This document shows positions 1-10,066 of a stretch of DNA of 64,000 nt, piece after piece. The stretch is from UBA12567 sp964598425. GTDB taxonomy: Bacteria; Planctomycetota; Phycisphaerae; Phycisphaerales; SM1A02. The notes beneath the pieces were generated by a model. It was given only the letters and a program-made list of their open reading frames with translations. It ran no database searches and was not told the origin of the DNA. A program made the translations under genes and the position numbers. The stretch covers positions 1-64,000 of the forward strand of contig CAZRBV010000010.1 of the NCBI GenBank assembly GCA_964598425.1, given 5' to 3'. The number at the start of each line of letters is the position of its first letter. Position 1 is the stretch's first letter.

Positions 1-84
1 GGTGGGTGGCCGCGAATCGGCTTTTGGTGGGTGGCCGCGAATCGGCTTGGGGCGAACGGTTTGGTGGGTGGCCGCGAATCGGCT
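1..84. repeat. three direct copies of a 22-base repeat at the window edge
   Basis: The 22-base unit beginning GGTGGGTGGCCGCG and ending ATCGGCT occurs exactly at 1-22, 26-47 and 63-84, with spacers of 3 and 15 bases. A degenerate fourth copy begins near 87. The core CCGCGAATCGG is nearly self-complementary. The array may continue to the left of the window. It lies just downstream of the uvrA stop codon and is probably intergenic; a frame can be read through it, but the irregular spacers argue against coding. Confidence 0.8.
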
Positions 85-121
85 GTTGGGTGGCCGTGAG
101 GATCCGCGAGGAGCCCCAGCC

Positions 122-2983
122 TCAGGGATCTCTCAGGGCTCGCCCGGTGTGGCTTGCCTCGCAGGCTGCGATGTCTTGAGGCGTTCCTGCAGCGATCACC
201 TGCCCTCCTCCTTCACCTCCCTCGGGGCCAAGGTCGATGATCCAGTCTGCTGATCGAATGACGTCCAGATTGTGCTCGATGACAACGAGCGTGTGCCCTC
301 GATCCGCGAGCCGGTTCAAGACATGCATGAGCCGATCCACGTCCGCCATGTGTAGCCCCGTCGTCGGTTCGTCAAGCACATAGAGGCCCTCGCCCCGTTG
401 CTGTACGCCGAGTTCCTTGGCCAACTTGACTCGTTGCGCCTCGCCGCCTGAGAGCGTCGGGGCCGTCTGGCCGAGTTGAATGTACCCCAGTCCCACATCG
501 TCGAGACATGACAGCATGCGGTGGATCGCGGGGTGCGCATCGAAGAATCCCACAGCATCCTCAATTGTGAGATCCAATACCTCCGCGATCGAGCGGCCTC
601 GCCATCGAATCTCAAGCGTTTCGCGGTTATACCTCGCGCCTCTGCATTGGTCACACACGACAAACACGTCGGGGAGAAAGTGCATTTCGATTCGACGAAC
701 ACCTTGGCCCTGGCACGCTTCGCACCGGCCACCTGCCACATTGAAGCTGAAGCGGCCGGGCTTCCAGCCTCGCATGCGGGCCTCCGTCGTCTTTGCAAAG
801 AGCGCTCGCATCGCATCAAAGATTCCCGTGTAGGTGACGGGGTTCGAGCGGGGTGTTCTCCCGATCGGTGACTGATTGACTTCAACAACCCTCTCAATCT
901 TCTTCAGTCCGGTCAGCCGCGTATGCCTCCCAGGCACGTCCCCGGTCCCGAGAAGGCGCCGCCGGACACCCTTGAGGAGAACCTCGTTGATCAGTGTGGA
1001 CTTGCCAGAACCAGAGACACCGGTCACGCACACCAGGCCACCAAGTGGAATGTCGACGTCGATCCGCTTCAGATTGTGCGCTGCAGCTCCGCGTATGCCG
1101 ATGGCTCGCGTTGGGGTCAGTGGGCGGACCTCGCCCCCGCGCCGGATGACTCTTCGGCGGGACAGGTAGTCGCCCGTCAACGATGCAGCGTCGTTGCACA
1201 CCTCAGCTACGCTGCCTTGCGCGACGATGAGCCCACCATGGCGTCCCGCCCCGGGGCCCATGTCAATCAGGGTATCGGCAGCCCGAATCATCTCCTCGTC
1301 ATGCTCGACAACCAGGACGGTATTCCCGATGTCAGCAAGGTGCCGCAGCGTACGAATAAGCCGCGCATTGTCTCTGTGATGGAGCCCAATGGTCGGCTCG
1401 TCGAGCACGTAGCAGACACCGACGAGCCCTGAGCCGACCTGTGTGGCGAGCCGGATTCGTTGAGCCTCGCCGCCCGAGAGGGTTGAACTACTGCGATCCA
1501 GTGTGAGGTAATCAAGTCCAACCGATTCGAGGAATCCGAGTCTGGCGCGAACTTCACGAAGAATCGGTTCTGCAATCGTCTGCGATTCGGGGCTCAGCGA
1601 CAATTCTGCAAGGAAGCGACTCGCATCAGTTACAGACGCCGAGCATAGATCTGCAATGCTCCATGACTTCGCTCCGCTCTGAAGTAGTACATGCAAGCTC
1701 CGCGTGCGAAGCCGAGCGCCGTCACACACGCTGCAGGCGCTGCGGGACATGAAGCTCTGGAGCCTTGCCTGCACCGCCTCACTCTGCGTTTCGTGATACC
1801 TCCGATGCAGATTCGGAAACACGCCTTCGAATCGAAAACCAGTGATGCCAGCGACTTTGGCGCCCTGAAGCAACAACGTGCGCTCGTCTGCGGTCAGGGC
1901 CGAGAAGGGGGTGTGCCGGGTGTGGCCGGTGCGTTCACAGAATTTCCTGATCTGCCGGGCATACCAGGTGTTCAACCGGCGCCCATTCCTCGTCCACGGC
2001 ACAATCCCGCCGTCTCCAATCCCGAGGCCGGCATCGGGGACAACGAGATCGAGATTAAACTCACGCTGTGTGCCAAGCCCATCGCAGGCCTGGCAGGCAC
2101 CGTGGGGACTATTGAACGAGAACATTCGTGGTTCCATCTCTTCGATGCTGCACTCAGGGTGATCTGGGCAACTCATTCGCACGCTAAACGCTGAAGTGTT
2201 CCACTCCTGTCCCGTGTTCGCGACCACATGGACGACACCATCGCCCGCCGACAATGCTGTTCCGACGGAATCCGCGACACGATCGCGTGTGTCTTCCCCA
2301 CGTAGAACAATGCGATCCACCACGGCTTCGATGTCATGCCGCTCGTGGCGGGCAAGTTGCAGCGGGTTCTCTCCGCCTCGAGCGAGCGCTTCTCGAATGT
2401 CAATGACTTCACCATCGATACGAGCCCGGACGAACCCGGTCGACTGCAATGATTCAACGGCGTCGCGGTGATACCCCTTCCGGCCGCGTATGATCGGCGC
2501 ACAAAGCAGTATGGGTGTACCACGCTCCATGCTGCAGATCCGGTCGATTATCACTGAGCTGTTTGACCGCTCAATAGGCTTTCCACAGCTTCGCCGCCCC
2601 TTCTTCGCCCAGCACACAGGCTGTCCGCATCGGGCATAGAGCAATCGGAGATAGTCATGGATCTCTGTTGTCGTCGCGACGGTTGACCGCGGGGTGTGGC
2701 CTCCGCGCCGCTGCTGAATGGCAATCGTTGGGGGCAACCCTTCAATAGACTCAAGGTGTGGCTTGCTGGTCTGCTGCAGGAACTGCCGCGCGTAGGCAGT
2801 CAGCGACTCCATGTACTTTCTCTGGCCTTCGGCGAACACTGTGTCGAACGCCAGCGAAGACTTTCCCGAGCCGGAGACGCCTGTAATGACGACAAGCTCA
2901 TCGCGGGGAATATCGACATCGATCCCCTGAAGGTTGTGCTCGCTTGCCCCCTTGACAATGATTGACTTTCTTGGGTCGCTCAT
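122..2983 (-). CDS. uvrA: UvrABC system protein A (excinuclease ATPase subunit)
   Basis: This is the damage-recognition ATPase of nucleotide excision repair, which loads UvrB onto damaged DNA in the cytoplasm. The 953-residue product is of normal UvrA length. It has two ABC modules: a first Walker A GVSGSGKS at about residues 35-42 and a second copy in the C-terminal half, and two LSGGEAQR signatures each followed by VLDEPT. Zinc-binding cysteine pairs are visible, including CEACQGQG...CDQCRGAR in the C-terminal half. The start is the ATG giving MSDPRKS, because family similarity begins there and the longer upstream frame is low-quality sequence overlapping the preceding gene. It follows the ABC-2 permease gene by 20 bases on the same strand and may be co-transcribed with it. 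Confidence 0.97.
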   Translation of the reverse strand: MSDPRKSIIVKGASEHNLQGIDVDIPRDELVVITGVSGSGKSSLAFDTVFAEGQRKYMESLTAYARQFLQQTSKPHLESIEGLPPTIAIQQRRGGHTPRSTVATTTEIHDYLRLLYARCGQPVCWAKKGRRSCGKPIERSNSSVIIDRICSMERGTPILLCAPIIRGRKGYHRDAVESLQSTGFVRARIDGEVIDIREALARGGENPLQLARHERHDIEAVVDRIVLRGEDTRDRVADSVGTALSAGDGVVHVVANTGQEWNTSAFSVRMSCPDHPECSIEEMEPRMFSFNSPHGACQACDGLGTQREFNLDLVVPDAGLGIGDGGIVPWTRNGRRLNTWYARQIRKFCERTGHTRHTPFSALTADERTLLLQGAKVAGITGFRFEGVFPNLHRRYHETQSEAVQARLQSFMSRSACSVCDGARLRTRSLHVLLQSGAKSWSIADLCSASVTDASRFLAELSLSPESQTIAEPILREVRARLGFLESVGLDYLTLDRSSSTLSGGEAQRIRLATQVGSGLVGVCYVLDEPTIGLHHRDNARLIRTLRHLADIGNTVLVVEHDEEMIRAADTLIDMGPGAGRHGGLIVAQGSVAEVCNDAASLTGDYLSRRRVIRRGGEVRPLTPTRAIGIRGAAAHNLKRIDVDIPLGGLVCVTGVSGSGKSTLINEVLLKGVRRRLLGTGDVPGRHTRLTGLKKIERVVEVNQSPIGRTPRSNPVTYTGIFDAMRALFAKTTEARMRGWKPGRFSFNVAGGRCEACQGQGVRRIEMHFLPDVFVVCDQCRGARYNRETLEIRWRGRSIAEVLDLTIEDAVGFFDAHPAIHRMLSCLDDVGLGYIQLGQTAPTLSGGEAQRVKLAKELGVQQRGEGLYVLDEPTTGLHMADVDRLMHVLNRLADRGHTLVVIEHNLDVIRSADWIIDLGPEGGEGGGQVIAAGTPQDIAACEASHTGRALRDP

Positions 2984-3003
2984 TGGGACTTCCGATGCCG
3001 TGC

Positions 3004-4137
3004 TCAGCCGAGGTCCCGCCGCTGGAAGAGTGCGACCCCAACAGCAATTGCGGCTGCGGTGTAGATGAGCCCGTAGATCACGCTCTTGACCAGATACCCG
3101 GTTGGAATAACGAGATCCTGGGTGACAGCGTCCGAGAGCCAGAGCACTTGGAAGTTCGGGAGGATCGAGTAACCGGCTTTCAAGAGGATCCAACCAAACA
3201 TCTCGCCAGAAGTTGCCATGTCTGAGAGCGGTACCGAGGCAACATCAACAAGTTGGGCCACCTCGCTGGTTTCGCCAGATGTCCGCTCGAGCACACTGAT
3301 CACTTCGACTTCGCTGGTCAGTCCGGCTTCAGTAGCTCGGGCCAGCCAGTCCGCTTCGAAGGATCGAAGGACCCGTCCGAAAATCCAATCGGACAACAGG
3401 CCAAGCACAAAGAGGCCGACTGTGACCACCAGCGTCAGCACCTGCCCGAATTTGGTTGAAACCGCTACCGCGATGGCTGCGAGCATGGTGACACATGTGG
3501 CAAGCGCCAGAGCTGCGATCCAGATGTTTTCCTTGAATGCGTCTGCGAAGGGTCTCGCCGTAAAGTCCGGCTTGAAGTTGAGAGAGACAAGGTAGGCAAC
3601 AAGGAGAATTGGAACCGCAACAAACACGACGGTGCTTGTAAAGGCGGTTCCATAAAAGTAGTTGCACCACACGGCAACGACGACGGCCAGCACAGCTCCG
3701 CCGAATCCGAAGATCAGTACAGGGATATGAATCGGATCCCGGACAGTTTCCAGCACCGTATGCATCTCGACGAGCATGAAGACCAGCGTGAGCAGGAAGC
3801 AAGTCAGCAGCAGCGCGCCCAGAACGCCAGCAAACTTCCCGAGCATGAAGACTGGCCGCCCGACAGGTTTGGATATCACCGTCAAGGCGGTTCGGTTGGC
3901 GATTTCTCGTCCCAGAACATTGGTTGCCAGAAAAGACGCAAGTACGGCGCCGGCCAGGAAAATGGTGGCCAGCCCAATGTCGATCAGCATCCGCTGATCT
4001 TCCCCCAACGTGAAGGCAGCCAGCGGGTTGCTCAGGACGAGGAGCAGGGATGCCGCCACGACCACCACGAGAACGACCGGTTGCCGCAGGCTTTCAAAGA
4101 ATGTATTTCGGGCGATCGCAAGCAGCTGTTGGAGCAT
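3004..4137 (-). CDS. ABC-2 type transporter permease
   Basis: A 377-residue polytopic membrane protein with about six hydrophobic segments. An N-terminal segment precedes a soluble loop with the element SKPVGRPVFMLGKFAGV, which resembles ATKPLGRLHYLVGKWLGVV in the larger permease at 10063-12171, so the two belong to the same ABC-2 family. It would form the membrane channel of an export ABC transporter. No ATPase gene adjoins it on this strand; the nearest candidate is the ATPase at 8873-10066 in the divergent cluster, which might serve both permeases (inference). The 216-base gap to the divergent SPFH gene at 4354 should hold both promoters. The substrate is unknown. Confidence 0.85.
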   Translation of the reverse strand: MLQQLLAIARNTFFESLRQPVVLVVVVAASLLLVLSNPLAAFTLGEDQRMLIDIGLATIFLAGAVLASFLATNVLGREIANRTALTVISKPVGRPVFMLGKFAGVLGALLLTCFLLTLVFMLVEMHTVLETVRDPIHIPVLIFGFGGAVLAVVVAVWCNYFYGTAFTSTVVFVAVPILLVAYLVSLNFKPDFTARPFADAFKENIWIAALALATCVTMLAAIAVAVSTKFGQVLTLVVTVGLFVLGLLSDWIFGRVLRSFEADWLARATEAGLTSEVEVISVLERTSGETSEVAQLVDVASVPLSDMATSGEMFGWILLKAGYSILPNFQVLWLSDAVTQDLVIPTGYLVKSVIYGLIYTAAAIAVGVALFQRRDLG

Positions 4138-4353
4138 GGGCGTGGCATCGTAGTCCGTCTGAGGAAAGTCGTCGGATTCTCAGCAGCTTCGACGACCATT
4201 CGGGATGCGAGGTTCGCCGGATCGTGATAATTTGCCCGTCCATGGAGAACCTGGCCGCCATCTGGTGCCGTATCCATGGGGTGCCCAGGACCTCCAGCGT
4301 CCCCGTCAAGTCCTTCAGACCACGAAATCTCCTTCAGGAGCGATGCGAGCAGG

Positions 4354-6528
4354 ATGAGAGTTGATCACCTTGCATTTCAGCGTGCTACGAATATTGCTGG
4401 CCTGGGCTTCCTGCTGCAGGCTGCACTTGGAACCGTCCTGTTGGTTCTCGGGCTCTCAATGGGGGATACCGGCAGTGTTATCGCATCGATCTGGATGCTC
4501 CTGGCTCTTGTTGTGTGGCTCGGTCTGCTGGTCATTTTTAACCAGCACCGCCTGGAACGCATTGAGTCTCTCGAGACTGATGAACTGTTGGAAGTGTCCG
4601 GGGAAACATCGATCTTTGAAGGTGCCGCTGGCGGAGTTGCAGCAAGGCGGCTTCGCATGCTCTACCGGTGGTTTCTCCCGGGTCTGAGCGTCCTGTTCAC
4701 CATTGGTCTGGTCATCGGGGGCTGGATGATCGTGTCCTTCATGGGGCGATTGAATTCAGGCGAGGAGCAGGCTGAGTTCCTCATGTCTGCGCACCGCGGC
4801 TGGATCGTGGCGATCGACCTGGCATTCGCGGTGATCTCATTCATCTTCTCCAGATTCCTGGCTGGCATGGCAGAATTTTCCGCATGGCGCAATCTCCGCG
4901 CAGGGGCGGGCGTCATGGTTGGCAATTCAATTGTCTGTTTGGCGATTGCGGTGGGCGTCGTGTTTCGATTCTTCGACCTCCCGATGATTGTGCAGGGCGT
5001 GTCATGGGGCATCGCCATCTTCATGTTCGTCATCGCGGCGGAAGTGCTGATGGCCATAGTTCTGAACGCATATCGCCCTCGTGTAGCGGGGGAATTCCCC
5101 CGAGCCGGATTTGACTCCAGAGCACTGAGTCTGCTTTCCAGGCCCGACTCGTTTGTGAAGACACTCAACGAAGCAGTCAACTATCAATTCGGTTTCGACA
5201 TCACAAGCTCGTGGGGATACCAACTCGTTCTCCGGAGCGGCTTGTGGCTTGCCGGGCTGAGCATTGTGTCGCTGCTGGCAATGAGCATGTTCGTGGTCGT
5301 TGACGGAAGGCAGGAAGGGTTGAGGCTCCGCAGCGGACGAATCATCCCCGTGGGCGATCAGGTGGTACAGCCACCGGGCGCCTTCTGGAAGCTGCCGTGG
5401 CCAATTGAATACTCGGAATTGCATGATGTGTCCGAGCTTCGGTCGCTCGCCATTACCCCGCCTGAAGAACGCCCGAGCGTGTATGACAATTGGGCCAAGC
5501 CCTCGAGATTGGCGGACAAGGCGAAGGAAGTCATGTTCATTGTGCGACCATCTGTTCTTGGAGAGGCCGCATACCGTGGATTGATCGCTGATCTGGATGA
5601 CGTCGACACCGAAGAAGTCAGTGAGGGCCGCTGGTCGCTTGTTGGCGCTCGATTCAGCTTGTTGTGGCGAGTGCGCGGGAGTGACGCAGCTGACGCAGAG
5701 GGCGGCGGCCTGCTCCAGTACTTGTCGTTTGGAACAGATCGCAAGGCACGCCGGCGGCAGTACACGGATCGCGAGCAGATATTGAGGGGAATCTCGCTTG
5801 CCGAAGCGACCCGCCTTTTTGCGACGCTGAGCATTGATGACTTGCTCACGTCAGATCGTGGCGCCATCGGCGGCATGCTCGCCAAGAGTATTCAGGCTCG
5901 ACTGAATGCACTGGATGCTGGCATTGAAGTCGTGTCTGTGGACATTCCAATCATTGCGCCGCCAGAGGATACCGCTCGATCGTTTGAGGATCTCCCTGTT
6001 GCGCTCCAACAGGCCGACCGTACTGTTGCCAATGCTGAGCGAAAAGAGAACACGACACTGACACAGGCCGTCGGCAATCCGAAGTATGTCGATGCTGCCG
6101 TTGCGGCAGTTGATCGGGTCAATGACCTGCGGGTGGCGCTTGATTCAGCGACGCCTGAAGAGCGTCCCGCCGCTCAAGCTGAGCTCGACGCGGCGGTTGC
6201 CGAGGCTGAGGCAGTTGTGCGAAAGGGTGGCGGCGGGGGCTATCAGATTCTGGCTGCAGCTGAACGAGATCGTTGGATCGAGTTGCTTGCCCGCCAAGGT
6301 CAGGCTACTCGAGTACGCGGGCAGGAGGCGAGTTGGAAAGCTGCGCCGGAGCTGTTCCGGCAGCGGGCCATTATGAGGCTCTATTCACAGCATCTGCCCA
6401 CCATGCGTAAGTATGTCATGGGCGTCGAGCCTGAACATATCGATCTCAACCTTGAACTGCGCGAACTTGCGTCGCCAAACACCGTCTTTAGCGAATCCCT
6501 CGTCGATCAAGACGAGGCAGAGGAATAG
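4354..6528 (+). CDS. polytopic SPFH/band 7 domain protein (HflK-like)
   Basis: The 724-residue protein opens with roughly six or seven hydrophobic segments over about residues 13-320, the last shortly before an SPFH/band 7-type region. That region begins near VVDGRQEGLRLRSGR and VVQPPGAFWKLPWP, the typical post-membrane part of HflK/stomatin proteins. An Ala/Glu-rich helical C-terminus follows, with a run of five glycines in the middle. Ordinary HflK has one membrane segment, so the polytopic N-terminus is unusual. The start ATG at 4354 has CAGGAG about 15 bases upstream and is followed at once by a sensible membrane domain. It is first in a six-gene run; the next gene starts 5 bases after its stop. 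SPFH proteins scaffold membrane microdomains and regulate membrane proteases; the specific role here is unknown. Confidence 0.8.
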   Translation: MRVDHLAFQRATNIAGLGFLLQAALGTVLLVLGLSMGDTGSVIASIWMLLALVVWLGLLVIFNQHRLERIESLETDELLEVSGETSIFEGAAGGVAARRLRMLYRWFLPGLSVLFTIGLVIGGWMIVSFMGRLNSGEEQAEFLMSAHRGWIVAIDLAFAVISFIFSRFLAGMAEFSAWRNLRAGAGVMVGNSIVCLAIAVGVVFRFFDLPMIVQGVSWGIAIFMFVIAAEVLMAIVLNAYRPRVAGEFPRAGFDSRALSLLSRPDSFVKTLNEAVNYQFGFDITSSWGYQLVLRSGLWLAGLSIVSLLAMSMFVVVDGRQEGLRLRSGRIIPVGDQVVQPPGAFWKLPWPIEYSELHDVSELRSLAITPPEERPSVYDNWAKPSRLADKAKEVMFIVRPSVLGEAAYRGLIADLDDVDTEEVSEGRWSLVGARFSLLWRVRGSDAADAEGGGLLQYLSFGTDRKARRRQYTDREQILRGISLAEATRLFATLSIDDLLTSDRGAIGGMLAKSIQARLNALDAGIEVVSVDIPIIAPPEDTARSFEDLPVALQQADRTVANAERKENTTLTQAVGNPKYVDAAVAAVDRVNDLRVALDSATPEERPAAQAELDAAVAEAEAVVRKGGGGGYQILAAAERDRWIELLARQGQATRVRGQEASWKAAPELFRQRAIMRLYSQHLPTMRKYVMGVEPEHIDLNLELRELASPNTVFSESLVDQDEAEE

Positions 6529-6533
6529 CCGCC

Positions 6534-7454
6534 ATGAAGAAGGCAGCAGCGATTATTGTCGGCCTGGTCATCCTGGGCGTTCTGGCAATATTCAGCATGA
6601 CGTTTACCGTGTCCTTCAATCAGGTGGCAGTACAGAGCCGCTTCGGGAAGGTGGATGAGTCAAGCATCATTCGGACACCGGGCCTGCATTTCAGGCTTCC
6701 GTTCTTTGCCGATTCGGTTCATCTGTTTGACACGCGGATCCAGATTCTGGAGTCACCGCTTGAAAACATTCAGACAGCTGACGGGCAACAGATTGTTGTT
6801 CGAGGCTTTCTGCTCTGGCAAGTTGAGAAGGAAGGGGACGGTCCTTTGGCGTTCTACCAGTCCTTCCCGGATATCGTCGCTGCGAGGGATGTGCTTCGGA
6901 CGCAGTTCAGGGATGCCATGACGTCTCTCTCCGAGTACAAGTTCGACGAACTGCTCGGTGAGGACAGTAAGCTCGCTGACGCGGAAGATTCGATCCTCAA
7001 ACGGATGGCGTCGTCAGTCTCTGAGGGCGTTCGCCCCGTGACAGTCGGCGTGAGTCGTATCGCTTTCAAGGCTTCAACCACGAGTGAAGTGGTCCGGCGA
7101 ATGCGTGCTCGGCGGGACACGCTGGCCGACAGTGAACGCGCTCGGGGGGCTGCTGAAGCCGAGCGAATTCGATCACATGCCAGCGGCGTCGCAGAGAAAA
7201 TCCTTGCGTTTGCGGCCCAGCGTGCTCAGGAAATCCGCACAGAAGGAGAGGAGCTTGGTGCGCGCTACCTCTCAGAGATGGGCGAGGATGAACAACTCGC
7301 CATCTTCCTGCTGTGGATCGATGCGCTGGAGCGGTCCCTGTCTGACAACACGACCTATGTCATCGATACCGCCGATGCGCCCTGGCACTTGCTTGAAACA
7401 GATGGAGGCGCAGGCGCGTTGCCTGTAGTCGATGGATCGGAGCGTCAGCAATGA
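6534..7454 (+). CDS. SPFH domain protein, HflC-like
   Basis: A 306-residue protein with one N-terminal membrane segment (about residues 4-24). An SPFH domain follows, recognisable from FNQVAVQSRFGKVDE, RTPGLHFRLPF and the segment around VHLFDTRIQILES. These match HflC of the HflKC complex, which surrounds and modulates the FtsH protease in bacteria. The coiled C-terminal half contains ERARGAAEAERIRSHASG, the usual helical register of HflC/HflK. It lies 5 bases after the polytopic SPFH gene and its stop overlaps the start of the next SPFH gene by 4 bases (ATGA), so the three are almost certainly translated from one message. FtsH is not encoded in the window. Confidence 0.85.
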   Translation: MKKAAAIIVGLVILGVLAIFSMTFTVSFNQVAVQSRFGKVDESSIIRTPGLHFRLPFFADSVHLFDTRIQILESPLENIQTADGQQIVVRGFLLWQVEKEGDGPLAFYQSFPDIVAARDVLRTQFRDAMTSLSEYKFDELLGEDSKLADAEDSILKRMASSVSEGVRPVTVGVSRIAFKASTTSEVVRRMRARRDTLADSERARGAAEAERIRSHASGVAEKILAFAAQRAQEIRTEGEELGARYLSEMGEDEQLAIFLLWIDALERSLSDNTTYVIDTADAPWHLLETDGGAGALPVVDGSERQQ

Positions 7455-8869
7455 GCGAATTGCCAGAGTCACCAGGGCAACCGGAGCGGCAGCGCCAAGC
7501 GTCAGCCCAATTGGAGGTGAGTTCGGCGGTTGGCGACGCTGCGCAATTGCGGGAGGCGATGGACCCCGCCAACAGGTCGTTGGCTGAAGCGCTCCAGCTG
7601 AGTTTTCGGCTGCTCCAGGCTGCCATTCTGGTGCTGCTGGTTCTCTTTCTGTTCTCTGGCTTCAAGACCGTCGAAACCAACCAGAGTGGCGTGGCCACCG
7701 TTTGGGGAAAGATCGCTGACTCTGAAAGCCTGGAGCCTGGACTGCGGATGAATTGGCCTCCACCGGTTGGTGAATTCGTACTCTTTCAAGCCGAAGGACG
7801 AACGGCTGATGATGGGAACGCCTTTCGAACCAGCGGGTTGGGGGTCAAGGGCCGCGAGATGGAGATTCGGCAGTCCAAGGCAGCCGATCGAATCAAGCCT
7901 GAACGCGACGGGTCCTTTCTCACCTCGGCTGGCGAGATTGGACACATCGCGTCAGAAGCCCGGTACGAGATTGTTGACGCAACAAGGTTTCTTGAGACCA
8001 TTCCTGACGGCAGGGCGAATCGACTCGTCAAGTTGGCGTTGCAGCAGGCAACCGTTGCAATTGCAGCACGGCACACACTGGCCCAGCTCCGACATGATTT
8101 CTCGGCGGACACGCTTCGATCAATGCTTCGGACCGGCGCGCAGCAACTGCTCGACGCTGCAGACTGTGGAATTCGGATTGCCGAAGTGAGCCTGCTTGAT
8201 GAGCCTAAGCCGCCGTTGTTCCTGCAGAAATCCTTCGAGGACTTTTCGCAAGCCCGACAGGAAGTTGAAGCTGACATCGAGTCGGCGCGGCAGCAGGCTC
8301 AGGAGCGGCTGATCGGCGTAGCAGGTGAGCACTACGCTGAGCTGGAAACGCTGCTGAACCACTATGAGGCGGCGCGAGGCGACGAGGAAACACAGAAGAA
8401 TCTGCTGGCTCAGGTGAACACGCTTCTGGACAGCGGTCGTATCAGTGGCGAAGTATCGAAGGCTCTCAGCGCGGCGAAGCGATACCGGACAGAGATCGAG
8501 CGGACGCTCGGTAGTGAGGCTCGTCGGTTTGCAAGCTTGCGTGGCGAATGGAAGGAACATCCCGAATTGCTGATTGCAGAGCGGATTCTTGCTGCCAAGG
8601 GGCGGCTCATGTCCAGCCAGAGCGCTGAGCTGGTCATGGTCCCGAAGGGTCTTGGATCGCTGCGGCTTGATATCTCGGGCTTGCAGCATGTTCGGGATGC
8701 TCGACGACGCACAGATTTGCAGCGGCGAGGCGATGAAACCTGGGACCAGGACCTCGGAAGTGCTGTGGACGCGTTCCGCCGCGTTGGGGAGCTCAAGGGT
8801 GACAAGGCCGCACGGCAGATGGTCATCGATGAGTCAGGGCGTCTTCGCGGTATGCGGGAGGAAAAGTAG
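7451..8869 (+). CDS. SPFH domain protein, HflK-like
   Basis: A 472-residue protein with a hydrophilic N-terminus, one membrane segment near residues 55-75 (LLQAAILVLLVLFLFSGF) and then an SPFH-type region starting at KTVETNQSGVATVWGK and LEPGLRMNWPPPVGE. The rest is strongly helical and charged, with long coiled-coil-like stretches rich in Glu, Gln and Arg. It is the third SPFH-type product of the run and starts inside the stop codon of the HflC-like gene. The pairing of a longer N-extended and a shorter protein recalls HflK and HflC, but this operon has a third member. A hetero-oligomeric cage at the cytoplasmic membrane is a reasonable inference. Confidence 0.8.
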   Translation: MSELPESPGQPERQRQASAQLEVSSAVGDAAQLREAMDPANRSLAEALQLSFRLLQAAILVLLVLFLFSGFKTVETNQSGVATVWGKIADSESLEPGLRMNWPPPVGEFVLFQAEGRTADDGNAFRTSGLGVKGREMEIRQSKAADRIKPERDGSFLTSAGEIGHIASEARYEIVDATRFLETIPDGRANRLVKLALQQATVAIAARHTLAQLRHDFSADTLRSMLRTGAQQLLDAADCGIRIAEVSLLDEPKPPLFLQKSFEDFSQARQEVEADIESARQQAQERLIGVAGEHYAELETLLNHYEAARGDEETQKNLLAQVNTLLDSGRISGEVSKALSAAKRYRTEIERTLGSEARRFASLRGEWKEHPELLIAERILAAKGRLMSSQSAELVMVPKGLGSLRLDISGLQHVRDARRRTDLQRRGDETWDQDLGSAVDAFRRVGELKGDKAARQMVIDESGRLRGMREEK

Positions 8870-8872
8870 GGG

Positions 8873-10066
8873 ATGAAGCACACCCACCGCGATCGCCCCA
8901 TCGTAGAAGCGAGGGGCCTCAGCCGGACATTCCGCGACTTCTGGATGCGGACCCGAGCTACAGCCGTAGACAAGATCGACTTTGAGATCCGACCTGGTGA
9001 GGTCTTCGGCCTCCTTGGCCCAAACGGTTCGGGCAAGAGCACGACCATCAAGATGATTCTCGGTCTGCTACGCCCAACGGGAGGTCGACTCTCCGTCTTC
9101 GGACGGCCGCCCACCGATGTGGCGGTGAAGAAATACATTGGATTCCTTCCCGAAGAAACGTACCTCTACCGATATCTCAGCCCCCTTGAGACGTTGGATT
9201 ACTACGGACGATTGTTCGGGATTCGTCGGGTTGATCGCCGGAAGCGATCTGAACAGCTTCTTGAAATGGTCGGCCTCTCGGGGGTTGCTCACCGGCACGT
9301 TGGTGAGTTTTCAAAGGGCATGATGCGGCGAATTGGCCTGGCTCAGGCGCTGGTCAATGATCCCGACTTCCTCGTCCTTGACGAACCAACTTCAGGGCTC
9401 GATCCCATCGGAACCAGACAGGTCAAGGACCTCATTGTGGACTTGCGACAGCGAGGGAAGACGATTCTGCTGAGTTCTCACCTGCTTGGGGATGTTCAGG
9501 ATGTGTGCGATCGAATGGTCATGCTCTACGGCGGGCAGATCCGAGCAGAGGGCACCGTTCAGTCTCTTCTGCAGGACAGTGAGCGAACGGTTATTCGCAC
9601 CGGGCGCCTTGATCAGACGACCATCGATCGAATCGAAGAGATCCTTCGCACGCAGGGCACGGCCATCGAGCAGGTGGACAGCCCACGGCAGCGACTCGAA
9701 GATCTGTTTATGACTATTGTTGAACAGGCCCGTCAGGAACGTCTGGAGACATCAGGCGCGACCGAGGGCGGCAAGACAGCTGCATTCCTGAAATCTGAGC
9801 CCGAGACAGGCGCCGAACTCGTGGAGCAGTTGGCAGAGGCCACGGATCGCGAGGCTCGCGCACGGGTTGTAGCCGCTGTGGACGAGCAGCCGGATCAGAA
9901 TGAAGGGAAAGAGATGCTGGATCGTCTGATTCAAGCGAAAGACGAGCCGCCCGCATCTCGCGTGACTGCGCCGCTTCCCAAGGTGGGCGAGGATGTCGAC
10001 TCTTCGGTGATCGAGGGCCTCCTCGGAGGAGACGAAGGTACTCCCGAGAAGCGTGAAGATTCATGA
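8873..10066 (+). CDS. ABC transporter ATP-binding protein
   Basis: A 397-residue cytoplasmic ATPase. The nucleotide-binding domain fills about residues 10-235, with Walker A GPNGSGKST at 49-57, a Q-loop region, the unusual signature FSKGMMRRIGLAQAL in place of LSGGQ, and Walker B FLVLDEPTSGLDP. It is of the DrrA/CcmA/GldA type that powers ABC-2 exporters. An acidic C-terminal extension of about 120 residues has no obvious fold and is longer than usual. It starts 3 bases after the HflK-like stop, and its own stop overlaps the start of the permease at 10063 (ATGA), so the two should form one transporter. It may also serve the divergent permease at 3004-4137. Confidence 0.92.
   Translation: MKHTHRDRPIVEARGLSRTFRDFWMRTRATAVDKIDFEIRPGEVFGLLGPNGSGKSTTIKMILGLLRPTGGRLSVFGRPPTDVAVKKYIGFLPEETYLYRYLSPLETLDYYGRLFGIRRVDRRKRSEQLLEMVGLSGVAHRHVGEFSKGMMRRIGLAQALVNDPDFLVLDEPTSGLDPIGTRQVKDLIVDLRQRGKTILLSSHLLGDVQDVCDRMVMLYGGQIRAEGTVQSLLQDSERTVIRTGRLDQTTIDRIEEILRTQGTAIEQVDSPRQRLEDLFMTIVEQARQERLETSGATEGGKTAAFLKSEPETGAELVEQLAEATDREARARVVAAVDEQPDQNEGKEMLDRLIQAKDEPPASRVTAPLPKVGEDVDSSVIEGLLGGDEGTPEKREDS

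Noticed and set aside
1..84. CRISPR-like array
   Set aside because: Spacers are 3 and 15 bases, far too short and unequal for a CRISPR array; no cas genes in the window.
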